This document shows, one piece after another, positions 8,284-15,323 of a stretch of DNA of 24,114 nt. Source of the DNA: RBG-16-64-43 sp035288225 (lineage in GTDB: Bacteria; Chloroflexota; Anaerolineae; Anaerolineales; RBG-16-64-43); NCBI GenBank assembly GCA_035288225.1, contig DATEAT010000063.1, positions 1 through 24,114 of the forward strand, in the 5' to 3' direction. Each line of letters begins with the position of its first letter. The stretch's first letter is position 1. The position numbers and the translations under genes were made by a program. The notes below the pieces were generated by a model. It worked only from the letters and a program-made list of their open reading frames with translations, made no database searches and was not told the origin of the DNA.

Positions 8284-8597
8284 GCAGTTGACTCATGGGC
8301 GGAGGAACGCCCGCCACCACGAGATACGCCTGGAGGCGGGCATTTGGATTTGATGGCGGGCGAAGCTCCGTTCGGGTCTGGTTGTCACGCCGTCTGCACA
8401 TTCCGGCTGCGCCGCCACGGCCCCATCCACAAGGCGCAGGCCATCCTGGGCCTCACCACCGCGGTCCACGCGGGAGGGCTCGCCACGGGCCCACACATTG
8501 ATGGGGGCACGGCCGCCGCGGTCTTGGACAGGTTTTGACTCTCGTCGATGTTTTTGAGCTGCAAAGGAAGCGAGGCCGTAACCCTCGGGGCGCCTCG
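8284..8597. other. Gap between sigma and anti-sigma genes, no convincing gene
   Basis: Open frames exist on both strands, but their residue composition is Arg/Pro/Gly-rich and typical of shadow frames in GC-rich DNA. No ribosome-binding site plus start was found. The only structure I can support is the hairpin directly after the sigma stop codon (8570-8598). A weak resemblance to the last strand of a fasciclin domain in one minus-strand frame is noted but not accepted. Confidence 0.5.
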
Positions 8598-8598
8598 C
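8570..8598 (-). terminator. Hairpin at the end of the ECF sigma gene
   Basis: GCGAGGC and GCCTCGC form a 7-bp stem around a 15-nt loop directly after the sigma stop codon. On the minus strand the tail reads TTCCTTTGC, which is only partly T-rich. It could be a partial terminator that lowers read-through into the anti-sigma gene. Confidence 0.35.
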
Positions 8599-9146
8599 TA
8601 GCCGGAGGCCATCCATTCCTTTCGCAGCTGGGCCATGCCGAGGCGGATACGGGTTTTGACCGTGCCGATAGGCCAGCCCAGAACCTTGGAAACGTCGCTG
8701 TGGCTCATACCGCGGAAGAAGGCAAGCTCGATTGGTTGGCGCTGGGTTTCGGGGAGCGCGCCCACGGCCAGGTGCAACGCGCGCCAGCGCGCTTCGTCAC
8801 CCTGGGTGGATTGGTCCGGCAGGACGGCCCATGTCTCATCGGGGTCGGTCTCATCGTTCAGAGGCGGCCGGCGCTGCTCGGCCCGCAGGCGGTCGAGAGC
8901 GGTGCGCCGGGCGATGGTCAGCAGCCAGGTGGAGACGGCTCCGCGTGCGGGAAGGTAGCGGTCCGCGTGCGCCCAGAGCTTGAGGAAGACGTCCTGCGTC
9001 ACTTCCTCAGCCGCCATCGCCTCGCCCAGCACGCGCGTGGCCAGCCCGAGCACCTTCCCAGCGTAGCGGTCGTACAGGTGCAGCAAGGCGCGCTGGTCCC
9101 GGGCGGCGAGGCCCGCGATCAATTGCTGATCGGTTGCTTCCGACAA
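8598..9146 (-). CDS. ECF-family RNA polymerase sigma factor
   Basis: The protein has 182 residues from TTG 9146; the nearby ATG is in another frame. Region 2 is clear: LYDRYAGKVLGLATRVL, then EEVTQDVFLKLWAHADRY and the WLLTIARRTALDRLR segment that contacts the -10 element. Region 4 is also clear: ALPETQRQPIELAFFRGMSHSDVSKVLGWP, with helix-turn-helix GTVKTRIRLGMAQLRK. The acidic linker between regions 2 and 4 is about 40 residues, and no C-terminal extension is present. It should direct RNA polymerase to a small regulon under control of the RskA-like protein encoded downstream. The combination resembles SigK/RskA pairs. A GGGGG run about 6 nt before the TTG is a weak ribosome-binding site. Targets cannot be inferred from this window. 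Confidence 0.92.
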   Translation of the reverse strand: MSEATDQQLIAGLAARDQRALLHLYDRYAGKVLGLATRVLGEAMAAEEVTQDVFLKLWAHADRYLPARGAVSTWLLTIARRTALDRLRAEQRRPPLNDETDPDETWAVLPDQSTQGDEARWRALHLAVGALPETQRQPIELAFFRGMSHSDVSKVLGWPIGTVKTRIRLGMAQLRKEWMASG

Positions 9147-9173
9147 GGCATGCCCCCGATTGAATTGCCTGCC

Positions 9174-9179
9174 ATTATA
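9174..9179 (-). promoter_or_regulatory. Candidate -10 element of the sigma gene
   Basis: TATAAT on the minus strand places the start of transcription near 9167, about 20 nt before the TTG start codon. No -35 hexamer or ECF-type -35 (GGAAC) is seen at the right distance, so the call is tentative. Confidence 0.35.
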
Positions 9180-9260
9180 TCCAGCGTCTGACTCGGCGGG
9201 CGAATCGTGTGGCGTGTCTGTTTTCGGGCGCGCCGCTTCTCGTCCGTGGCAGGTCCGACC

Positions 9261-9540
9261 TTAGCCAGCCTGACCCGCAGCGGCCGCGGTGAACTCGAAC
9301 CCGGCTTGGCCGCGATCAACGTGCTCGACATCGACTGCATGAGACTCGCCCTGCAACAAGCGCGTCGCGAACGGTTTGGCGGCCACTTCGCGGGTGAGTG
9401 CATCCACGAGCGCCCGGGGCGCAACGCTCACCTGCGAGAGGGATTTTTGGGAGGAGGCCCTCGGGTTGGCCCACCGGGGCCAGCAGCACGTGCTCGGGTT
9501 CGATAACCGGATGGTGATGTTCGACTGGTTCTGGGGTAAC
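9261..9540 (-). pseudogene. Remnant of a Clp ATPase (ClpB/ClpC) gene, frameshifted and internally deleted
   Basis: Read on the minus strand from about 9525, the frame gives EHHHPVIEPEHVLLA then PEGLLPKI, a clear match to the Clp N-terminal repeat (the IEPEHLLLAL...PEGVVPxIL block). A single extra C in the CCC run at 9440-9442 shifts the frame. In the next frame the domain continues as LSQVSVAPRALVDALTREV. It then joins directly to ATRLLQGE...DRGQAGFEF and stops at 9261, which resembles the extreme C-terminus of Clp ATPases (PLAxxLLxGE...VDVD...F). Both ATPase modules are missing, so some 700 codons appear to have been deleted. The remnant starts right after the PIG-L stop codon. The N-terminal match is strong; the C-terminal match is shorter and less certain. 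A sequencing error could explain the one-base shift but not the deletion. Confidence 0.7.
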
Positions 9541-9598
9541 CCGACTCCCGACAGAGAAGATTGGGTACGTGTCAGTGCCGTATTTGAGAAGTGTCGGC

Positions 9599-10393
9599 TC
9601 ACGCCTCGTCGACGAGCACCATCACCCGGTACGTCTCAGCAAACGCCAGGCCGCGCTCCTTGCCGTCTTCGGCCGCCCACTGGCGCATGCGCCGGTCGAT
9701 GTCGGACTCGCCCACCTGGCTCTTGTGCTCCTTGAGGGCCGCGATCTTCAGGTCGATCGACTCGGCGATATCGATCCAGGTATCCGGCCTCTCGACCCCG
9801 TGCAGGAACAGCTTGCGAACGTTGTGTGGCTCGAACCCCTCCTCGAGCAGCTCGGGGAAGATCAGGCGCGTGCCGGCGGAGGGGAAGACCGCATCGCACG
9901 CGGCCTGGGCGGCGGCGCGGTGGTCGGGATGATTGACGTAGCTGTTGCCGTAGAAGTGGGCGGTCGGGTCGCCGCACAGCACGACCTCCGGTTGCACTTC
10001 ACGGATGACGCGGGTCAGTGCGCGCCGCAGGCCCAGATCGGCCACCAGCTCACCGTCCGGATAGTGCAGAAAGATCGTCCGCTTCACGCCCAGCACTCGG
10101 CATGCGGCCAACTGCTCGGATTCGCGCAGCCGGGCCAGGGCCGGCCGCGAATCCGCGCGCAGGCGGGGGTCATTGCTGCCGGCGTCGCCGCTGGTGATCA
10201 CCACCGAGACGATTTCACTCCCGGCGCGTGCCCACTTGCCGAGCGTGCCGGCGATGGTGAATTCCTGGTCGTCCGGGTGGGCATGGATGGCCATGGCCCG
10301 GCGCGGGGCCGGCGGTTCACGCGCCGGATCCACCTTGCGCACGGCCATCTCGGGGATGGAGGCGTCGCTGATGTGGGCTACATCATCGCTCAT
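9599..10393 (-). CDS. PIG-L family deacetylase
   Basis: The protein has 264 residues and belongs to the LmbE/PIG-L family of zinc-dependent N-acetylglucosaminyl deacetylases. It carries the metal-binding motif His39-Pro-Asp-Asp42 and the second motif NHPDHRAA with His155 and His158, in the normal order and spacing. The first 32 residues are a polar extension in front of the usual start of the fold. There is no signal peptide, so it acts in the cytoplasm. Members remove acetyl groups from GlcNAc-inositol, GlcNAc-lipids, bacillithiol or mycothiol precursors or antibiotic sugars; the substrate is not evident here. ATG 10393 has GAGGGA about 5 nt upstream. It lies 196 bp after the GT2 gene, so envelope glycan or lipid-linked sugar modification is a reasonable guess. 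Confidence 0.93.
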   Translation of the reverse strand: MSDDVAHISDASIPEMAVRKVDPAREPPAPRRAMAIHAHPDDQEFTIAGTLGKWARAGSEIVSVVITSGDAGSNDPRLRADSRPALARLRESEQLAACRVLGVKRTIFLHYPDGELVADLGLRRALTRVIREVQPEVVLCGDPTAHFYGNSYVNHPDHRAAAQAACDAVFPSAGTRLIFPELLEEGFEPHNVRKLFLHGVERPDTWIDIAESIDLKIAALKEHKSQVGESDIDRRMRQWAAEDGKERGLAFAETYRVMVLVDEA

Positions 10394-10574
10394 AAGGTCC
10401 CTCGCGGAGAGGCGATGCGGGCGATTCTACTCCACGCGTCGCCTCCCGCCGCGAGGGTCCGCGGCGAAGGCTGCGCACGAAAACCAGCGGGCGGAGGGGG
10501 CTGGCGAGGCCGGCACCCAGTTGCTCTCGCGCAGTTCGATGGCGGTAGGGGGGCAGGCTGGGCGGCTTCCCCGC

Positions 10575-10591
10575 AGCCGTGCTGCACGGCT
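10575..10591 (-). terminator. Small hairpin overlapping the GT2 stop codon
   Basis: AGCCGTG and CACGGCT form a 7-bp stem with a 3-nt loop that overlaps the TAG of the GT2 gene. No T-run follows on the minus strand, so termination is uncertain. Confidence 0.25.
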
Positions 10592-11285
10592 AGGTGGCGA
10601 TGCGATAGCGGACCAGTGCCCGGATGGCCTTGAGGCCATCGGACCAGTGGATCTTCTTCCCTTGCCCGGTCGTGCGGGGTGCGTAACGAATGGGGACTTC
10701 GAAGATGGGGATGCCGCGACGCAGGAATTTGGCCGTGATCTCGGGCTCTATTTCAAACCCGTTGCTCTCCAGCGTCACGCCTTTCAGTGCCTCTCGCCGG
10801 AAGGCCTTATAAGCCGTTTCCATGTCGGTGAGATGCGAACCAAACAGCAGGTTGGTGAGAAGGCTCAGAAACCCGTTGGCGAGTCGAGTTGTGGTTGGGA
10901 TGTGGGAGACGCGTCGCAGGAATCGGGAGCCATACACAACGGTGTACTTCCCACCGGCGATGGGCCCGACGACCAAGGGAAGATCCGCCGGATCAAGCTC
11001 GAGGTCGGCATCTTGAACCACCAGGATATCGCCGGTGGCGCGAGACAATCCCATTCGAATCGCCGCGCCCTTTCCGGCATTGCGGGGCGCCGTTACGATG
11101 CAAACCAACTCAGGATGACGATGGGCATGAGCCTCGGCGATGGCATGCGTGTGATCCGTCGAACCGTCGTCGGCGACGACGATTTCCTTCTCGAGCATTC
11201 CGAGATCGGCTGCGATGACGCGATCGATCACCTCGCCGATCGTGCCTTCTTCGTTGAACACAGGGATGATGATGGAGACCTTCAC
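10590..11285 (-). CDS. Family 2 glycosyltransferase, polyprenyl-phosphate mannose synthase-like
   Basis: The protein has 231 residues with a single GT-A fold and no added membrane domain. Motifs are in order: SIIIPVFNEE at the start, the nucleotide-binding DDGSTD (39-44), RNAGKGAA (68-75), and the metal-binding Asp92-Ala-Asp94 within QDADLELDP. Then come YGSRF and a GFEIEPEI block that is typical of dolichyl/polyprenyl-phosphate sugar synthases of the DPM1 type. It should transfer a hexose from a nucleotide sugar to a polyprenyl phosphate at the inner membrane face. The product would suit a GT-C enzyme such as the one at 13746-15323. The start is GTG 11285, without a clear ribosome-binding site. 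It overlaps by 4 nt the end of a doubtful 71-codon frame. Confidence 0.93.
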   Translation of the reverse strand: MKVSIIIPVFNEEGTIGEVIDRVIAADLGMLEKEIVVADDGSTDHTHAIAEAHAHRHPELVCIVTAPRNAGKGAAIRMGLSRATGDILVVQDADLELDPADLPLVVGPIAGGKYTVVYGSRFLRRVSHIPTTTRLANGFLSLLTNLLFGSHLTDMETAYKAFRREALKGVTLESNGFEIEPEITAKFLRRGIPIFEVPIRYAPRTTGQGKKIHWSDGLKAIRALVRYRIAT

Positions 11286-11497
11286 GGAGTGGCCCTGGCT
11301 AGCCCATGGGAAAACGAGCGCTCAGCCGGCAGTGAGCGGAGGTGGCCGACGCGCCGCGCACGATAGAGCGTGAATGCGCCCGCCCACGCGTACATATCGG
11401 CGTGTCGAGTCTCTTGTGGCGCGCACGTGGCCGGGGCCGCTGCACGTCCACCGCCCGTCACGACGGCAGACCCGCAGGCAGGCTTCGGCTCAGGCAT
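11282..11497 (-). CDS. Doubtful 71-residue ORF bridging the EF-G-like and GT2 genes
   Basis: The frame starts at ATG 11497, 15 nt after the EF-G-like stop codon, and its TGA overlaps the GTG of the GT2 gene in the sequence GTGA. That spacing is typical of translational coupling. Against it, no ribosome-binding site precedes the ATG and the Ala/Arg/Pro-rich sequence resembles no family I know. It has no clear membrane segment. It fills what would otherwise be a 227-bp gap. Confidence 0.22.
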   Translation of the reverse strand: MPEPKPACGSAVVTGGGRAAAPATCAPQETRHADMYAWAGAFTLYRARRVGHLRSLPAERSFSHGLARATP

Positions 11498-11512
11498 CGA
11501 ACGCGAGGCGGG

Positions 11513-13588
11513 CTATTCTTCGCTTGCCTCGCCGGTCAGTTCCTTCTGGCGCGCGGCGATGACCGTCTGCGCCACGTGCGACGGCACGTGCTCGTAGTGT
11601 GAGAACTCCATTGAGAAGAAGCCGTGCCCGCCGGTGATCGAGCGCAGATCGGTCGCGTAGCGCTGGATCTCGGCCAACGGCACGGCGGCGGTGATGATAC
11701 TCTTGCCGCGCTCGCTCTCCACGCCATGCACCCGCGCGCGGCGGGTATTCAGGTCGCCCATCACGTCGCCCATGTTGGCCTCGGGCACCACCACGCGCAC
11801 GTTCATGATCGGCTCGAGCAGCACCGGTCCGGCGCCCTGCACCGCCAACTTGAAGGCCTCGCGCCCGGCCACCTCAAAGGCAATCGGCTTGGAATCGACC
11901 GGGTGCTCCTTGCCGTCGGTGATGGCGACCTTCACCGCCCCGACCGGGAAGCCGGCAATGACTCCACGGTGCATCACGCTGCGCACACCCTTCTCGATGG
12001 CAGGCATGTACGAGTTCGAGACTGCGCCGCCGAAGACCTCGTTCACGAATTCGAAATCACCCTCGGCCAGCGGCTCGATGCGCAAGTGCACCTCGCCGAA
12101 TTGCCCGGCCCCGCCGGTTTGCTTCTTGTGACGGTACTGCGCCGAATTTGGTTTCGTAATGGTTTCGCGGTACGGCACGCGCGGCACCTCCACCGACAGG
12201 CCCACCTGGAACTTGGCCTCGGCGCGGCGGATGGCCACGTCGATGTGCTGATCGCCCATCCCCTGCAGGATGGTCTGGGTGGTCGACAGCTCGTTGTGCC
12301 ACGAGAGAGTCATATCCTCGTCGCACAGGCGGGTCAGCGTCGGCGAGATCTTGGCTGCGTCGGCTTGAGTTTTCGGGCTGACGGCCACCGAATACAACGC
12401 CTGCGGGAAGCTGGGTAGAGGGAAGTTGAGAGAATGCGCCTTATCGCACAGCGTGTCGCCGGTGGCGGTCGCGGATAGCTTGGCCACCGAGGCGATATCG
12501 CCGGCATGCACCGCCGCGATGGCGATCTGTTCCTTGCCGTGCGGGATGTGCAACGTGCCGACGCGCTCCTCGACGTTCTTCTTCGAATTCCACACGCGGC
12601 TGTCGGAGCGGATCACGCCCGAATAGACCCGGAAGTAGCTCATGCGCCCCACGAAGGGGTCGGCCGTCGTCTTCCATACAAAGGCGGCCAGCGGGCCGCT
12701 ATCGGCGGCGGGCACAAGCTCCTCACCCGATTTGCCCTGCGCCGCGCGAGGCGCACCTTCGGCGGGCGATGGAAAGAGCTGCAGCACGGCTCGCAGAATC
12801 GGCTCGAGCCCGTTGCCGGCGGTCGAGGCCGCGACGAAGACCGGGATATGGGTGCCAGCCAGCACCACCTTGCGGAAGCCGCGCGCGACTTCTTCGGCCG
12901 ACAGCTCCTGCCCGCCCAAATACTTCTCGAGCAGAGCATCCTCGCCCTCGGCCGCTGCTTCCACCAGCGCTACCCGCGCCTCCTCCGTCGCCGTCTTGAG
13001 TTCGGCGGGAATCTCGGCTGCCTCCTTGCCGGCGCCGGGGCGGGCCTTCATCGCCAAGAGGTCGATCACGCCCTTGAAGCTTTGCCTCTCGCCCCACGGC
13101 AGTTGCACTGGCACGAGCTTGGCCGAGGTCAACCCCTGCGCCGAAGCCAAGGCCTGCTGGAAGTTGGCGTTGTCGCGATCCATCTTCGCGATCAGGACGA
13201 AGCGCGGCAGCTTGTACTCGTCGCAGTATTGCCAGGTCAGCTCGGTGCCCACTTCCACCCCGGCCACAGAGTCGACCACCACGATGGCAGCGTCCGCCAC
13301 GTGCAGCGCCGACTTGACCTCGCCCACGAAATCCGGAAACCCCGGCGTGTCGAGGAAATTGATCTTGTTCTCTTGAAACTCGATGGGGATGACCGAGGTG
13401 TAGAGGGAGATGCGACGGCGGATTTCTTCTTCGTCGAAGTCGGACACCGTGTTTCCGTCTTCGATGCGTCCCATGCGGGTGGTGAGTCCGGCCACGTGCA
13501 ACAGCGCCTCCACCAGGGATGTTTTACCGGAACCGCCATGGCCGACCAACGCCACGTTGCGGATCCTGTCGGCAGCATATTCCTTCAT
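11513..13588 (-). CDS. EF-G-like translational GTPase (EF-G-2 type)
   Basis: The protein has 691 residues, full length for elongation factor G. The order is G domain, domain II, and III-V with the domain IV block QTGGAGQFGEVHLRIEP. Its GTPase motifs differ from housekeeping EF-G. The P-loop is GHGGSGKT (16-23) rather than AHxDxGKT. The switch II motif is DTPGF (80-84), so the usual catalytic His is replaced by Phe84. The G4 motif is AKMD (134-137) instead of NKMD. These features fit the EF-G-2/FusA2 group, in which Thermus EF-G-2 and mycobacterial FusA2 are known; ribosome-linked GTPase activity has been reported for some members, but the role is unclear. No ribosomal protein, tuf or rpoBC gene is nearby, as expected for a second paralog. 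It has its own strong promoter at 13666-13694. A GGAGG lies about 12 nt before the ATG, rather far. Confidence 0.92.
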   Translation of the reverse strand: MKEYAADRIRNVALVGHGGSGKTSLVEALLHVAGLTTRMGRIEDGNTVSDFDEEEIRRRISLYTSVIPIEFQENKINFLDTPGFPDFVGEVKSALHVADAAIVVVDSVAGVEVGTELTWQYCDEYKLPRFVLIAKMDRDNANFQQALASAQGLTSAKLVPVQLPWGERQSFKGVIDLLAMKARPGAGKEAAEIPAELKTATEEARVALVEAAAEGEDALLEKYLGGQELSAEEVARGFRKVVLAGTHIPVFVAASTAGNGLEPILRAVLQLFPSPAEGAPRAAQGKSGEELVPAADSGPLAAFVWKTTADPFVGRMSYFRVYSGVIRSDSRVWNSKKNVEERVGTLHIPHGKEQIAIAAVHAGDIASVAKLSATATGDTLCDKAHSLNFPLPSFPQALYSVAVSPKTQADAAKISPTLTRLCDEDMTLSWHNELSTTQTILQGMGDQHIDVAIRRAEAKFQVGLSVEVPRVPYRETITKPNSAQYRHKKQTGGAGQFGEVHLRIEPLAEGDFEFVNEVFGGAVSNSYMPAIEKGVRSVMHRGVIAGFPVGAVKVAITDGKEHPVDSKPIAFEVAGREAFKLAVQGAGPVLLEPIMNVRVVVPEANMGDVMGDLNTRRARVHGVESERGKSIITAAVPLAEIQRYATDLRSITGGHGFFSMEFSHYEHVPSHVAQTVIAARQKELTGEASEE

Positions 13589-13627
13589 GAAGTGATCTTG
13601 CCTCCGGACTAGGGGGGTGTCGAGCGA

Positions 13628-13649
13628 CTGCGCGCCTTGCGGCGCGCAG
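13628..13649 (-). other. Stem-loop near the 5' end of the EF-G-like transcript
   Basis: A perfect 9-bp stem (CTGCGCGCC / GGCGCGCAG) closes a GCAA loop on the transcript strand, which is a GNRA tetraloop. It begins about 10 nt after the predicted transcription start (13659) and 50 nt before the ribosome-binding site. Confidence 0.6.
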
Positions 13650-13665
13650 GAAAGGGCCGAACTGA

Positions 13666-13694
13666 ATTGTAAGAGATGCTTCGCCGGTTGTCAA
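13666..13694 (-). promoter_or_regulatory. Consensus sigma70 promoter of the EF-G-like gene
   Basis: On the minus strand TTGACA (13694-13689) and TACAAT (13671-13666) are separated by exactly 17 bp. It lies about 50 bp after the GT-C stop codon, so the EF-G-like gene can be expressed independently of the genes upstream. It is the best promoter match in the window. Confidence 0.75.
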
Positions 13695-13745
13695 AAGCGC
13701 GTGGAGCAGGTCAGCGCCGACTTGGCCCGTCGATCTACGCAGCCG

Positions 13746-15323
13746 TCATCGCCGCGCCCTCGCCGCGCGAAGTCGTCTGGCCGCGGCGGTCCCGGCCAAT
13801 GCGGCGAGGAGAAAGAGGAGAGGTTCAAACGGGACGCGGAAGCGCGCGTTCCCGGCCACGCCCGGAGCCACGACAAGTGCCAGGACAACCGGCACGATCA
13901 CCAAGACGGCAAACCAATTCCTTGCGCGGAGGCACATGACGAATCCGATGCCGCTGAGCATGAAGAGCGATGCGTAGAATAAAGTGAGAAAGACCGTCAG
14001 GACCAGCAGCGGGCCGTGCGTGGTCTGGCCCCAGGCAGGGGAAAGATCCTCGCCGGACGCGGGTCGGGTCGGCAGGCTTCCAGGCCAGAGAAACAAGGCA
14101 ACGTAGCTCACGCCGGGCCGCAGGGTATTCAGACTATCGACAACCACCGAGGTTAGGGCTGGCAAAGGATGAGTTCGAAGGATTTCCAAACCCACCGTTT
14201 GCTCATCTTGCGCAGCCTGCGCCGCGTTGAGAGGCGCCCCGTGCTGGTCGACATATTCACGGTAGATGGCGTTCGCACGTTCCTGGCCGGCAGCCAAGGA
14301 CGTTCCCTCGGCGCGCGCGAGCGTCGAGGCGGCGACATAATTGAGCAGATTATGCGAGCTCACGCTGGTCAAAACGGGCATGCCGAACAGGCTTTGATTC
14401 CGCAGAAGCCATGGGGCGACAACCAGGCCGGCAACGCCAAAGAGCAGTGCCATCCGCGCAACCGCCCGGGCAGGCCTCGACCGGAACAGCTCCACCAACG
14501 GCAATCCCCACATTGCGGCGAGGCCGATTGGGCGGATCAACACCCCCAGGCCAGCCAGAAACCCTGCCGCAATCGATTTCAAGAGCGCGGGCCGCGATGC
14601 AAACAACACCAAGGTGCCCATGAGCACGGCTGTATACAGAGTCTCGGGAGATAGGACCCCGACGAACATATAAGGCATGGCTGCGAAGGCGTAAGCCCAC
14701 CCGGCGGCCAGGCCTACTGCTCGCGAGGCGAAGAGCCGCCAGCCCAGCCGCACGAGCAACCATGCCGTCAGCCCGCGCAGAACGGCTTGAACGATCACAA
14801 CCGCGATTTCGCTGCGTGCGGTGAGAGCGAAGATCATCGCAACAAACGCAGGATACCCCGGTGTGAGGAGTATGTCGGGCTCAAATGGAGGGGCGAGGCT
14901 GCGCGAAAAGACATGATGCTCGAGGAGATTCACGGCCAGGCTCAAGTACTTCGCCGCGTCTCCCAGATAATAGAAGCGACCTTTGTCGAAGGCGATGAGT
15001 GCAACGAGAGGCAACTGGACCAAGGCGGTCAGGACGCCAGCTCCGGCTTCCCACCACCGCTGGGTCTTCGTGATCGGAAGAGCATCTTTTCGCGGCTGTG
15101 CGGCAATCAATGGTGCGTCTTTCCCAGGTTGATGTCTTTCACCTCGCGGAGTCCGGTCGGCCTCGCCCCCCTGCGCCTCCCCACTCGCGCTCCGGTCGGC
15201 CGGGGCGGCAAGATCCGGGGTCGGGTGCCTGCCCGGCGTGGACTTCGTGAAACGGGGCGCAGCCACGGGCGCCGCCGGGAGGTGGCTCGGCCTCAACTTA
15301 GCGTCTGAGGAATCATCCGTCAC
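13746..15323 (-). CDS. GT-C membrane glycosyltransferase (GT39/ArnT-like)
   Basis: The open frame runs up to 15497, but its first part lies over a small gene in another frame (15320-15436). The start that fits is GTG 15323, which overlaps that gene's TGA in GTGA; this gives 525 residues. The first 85 or so residues are polar and Pro/Ala/Asp-rich, with no known domain. Hydrophobic helices then continue to the end, roughly ten or more. The first extracytoplasmic loop after helix 1 has GDAAKYLSLAVNL with Asp122 in the position of the catalytic acid of GT-C enzymes, followed by HHVFSRS...PPFEPD...TPGYPAF, a common bacterial GT39-like block. Such enzymes move a sugar from a polyprenyl-phosphate donor to a lipid, glycan or protein outside the cytoplasm. 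Acceptor unknown. Confidence 0.85.
   Translation of the reverse strand: MTDDSSDAKLRPSHLPAAPVAAPRFTKSTPGRHPTPDLAAPADRSASGEAQGGEADRTPRGERHQPGKDAPLIAAQPRKDALPITKTQRWWEAGAGVLTALVQLPLVALIAFDKGRFYYLGDAAKYLSLAVNLLEHHVFSRSLAPPFEPDILLTPGYPAFVAMIFALTARSEIAVVIVQAVLRGLTAWLLVRLGWRLFASRAVGLAAGWAYAFAAMPYMFVGVLSPETLYTAVLMGTLVLFASRPALLKSIAAGFLAGLGVLIRPIGLAAMWGLPLVELFRSRPARAVARMALLFGVAGLVVAPWLLRNQSLFGMPVLTSVSSHNLLNYVAASTLARAEGTSLAAGQERANAIYREYVDQHGAPLNAAQAAQDEQTVGLEILRTHPLPALTSVVVDSLNTLRPGVSYVALFLWPGSLPTRPASGEDLSPAWGQTTHGPLLVLTVFLTLFYASLFMLSGIGFVMCLRARNWFAVLVIVPVVLALVVAPGVAGNARFRVPFEPLLFLLAALAGTAAARRLRAARARR

Noticed and set aside
8119..8538. 139-codon plus-strand ORF across the sigma/anti-sigma gap
   Set aside because: Most of it is antisense to the anti-sigma gene; composition is that of a GC-rich shadow frame.
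8284..8597. Fasciclin-like remnant (AQDGLRLVDGAV) on the minus strand between the sigma and anti-sigma genes
   Set aside because: The resemblance to the last strand of a fasciclin domain is about ten residues long and the rest of the frame is Arg/Pro-rich. It was tempting because SigK/RskA pairs control fasciclin proteins, but the match is too weak.
9376..9735. Plus-strand ORF with a protein-like stretch (FDNRMVMFDWFWGNP)
   Set aside because: It lies antisense to the Clp remnant and runs into antisense PIG-L sequence. The minus-strand reading gives a recognisable family, so this is a shadow.
12506..13612. Long plus-strand ORFs antisense to the EF-G-like, uvrC, glgP and smc genes
   Set aside because: They are frequent in GC-rich DNA opposite real genes, are rich in His/Arg/Gly, and have no start signals or family motifs.
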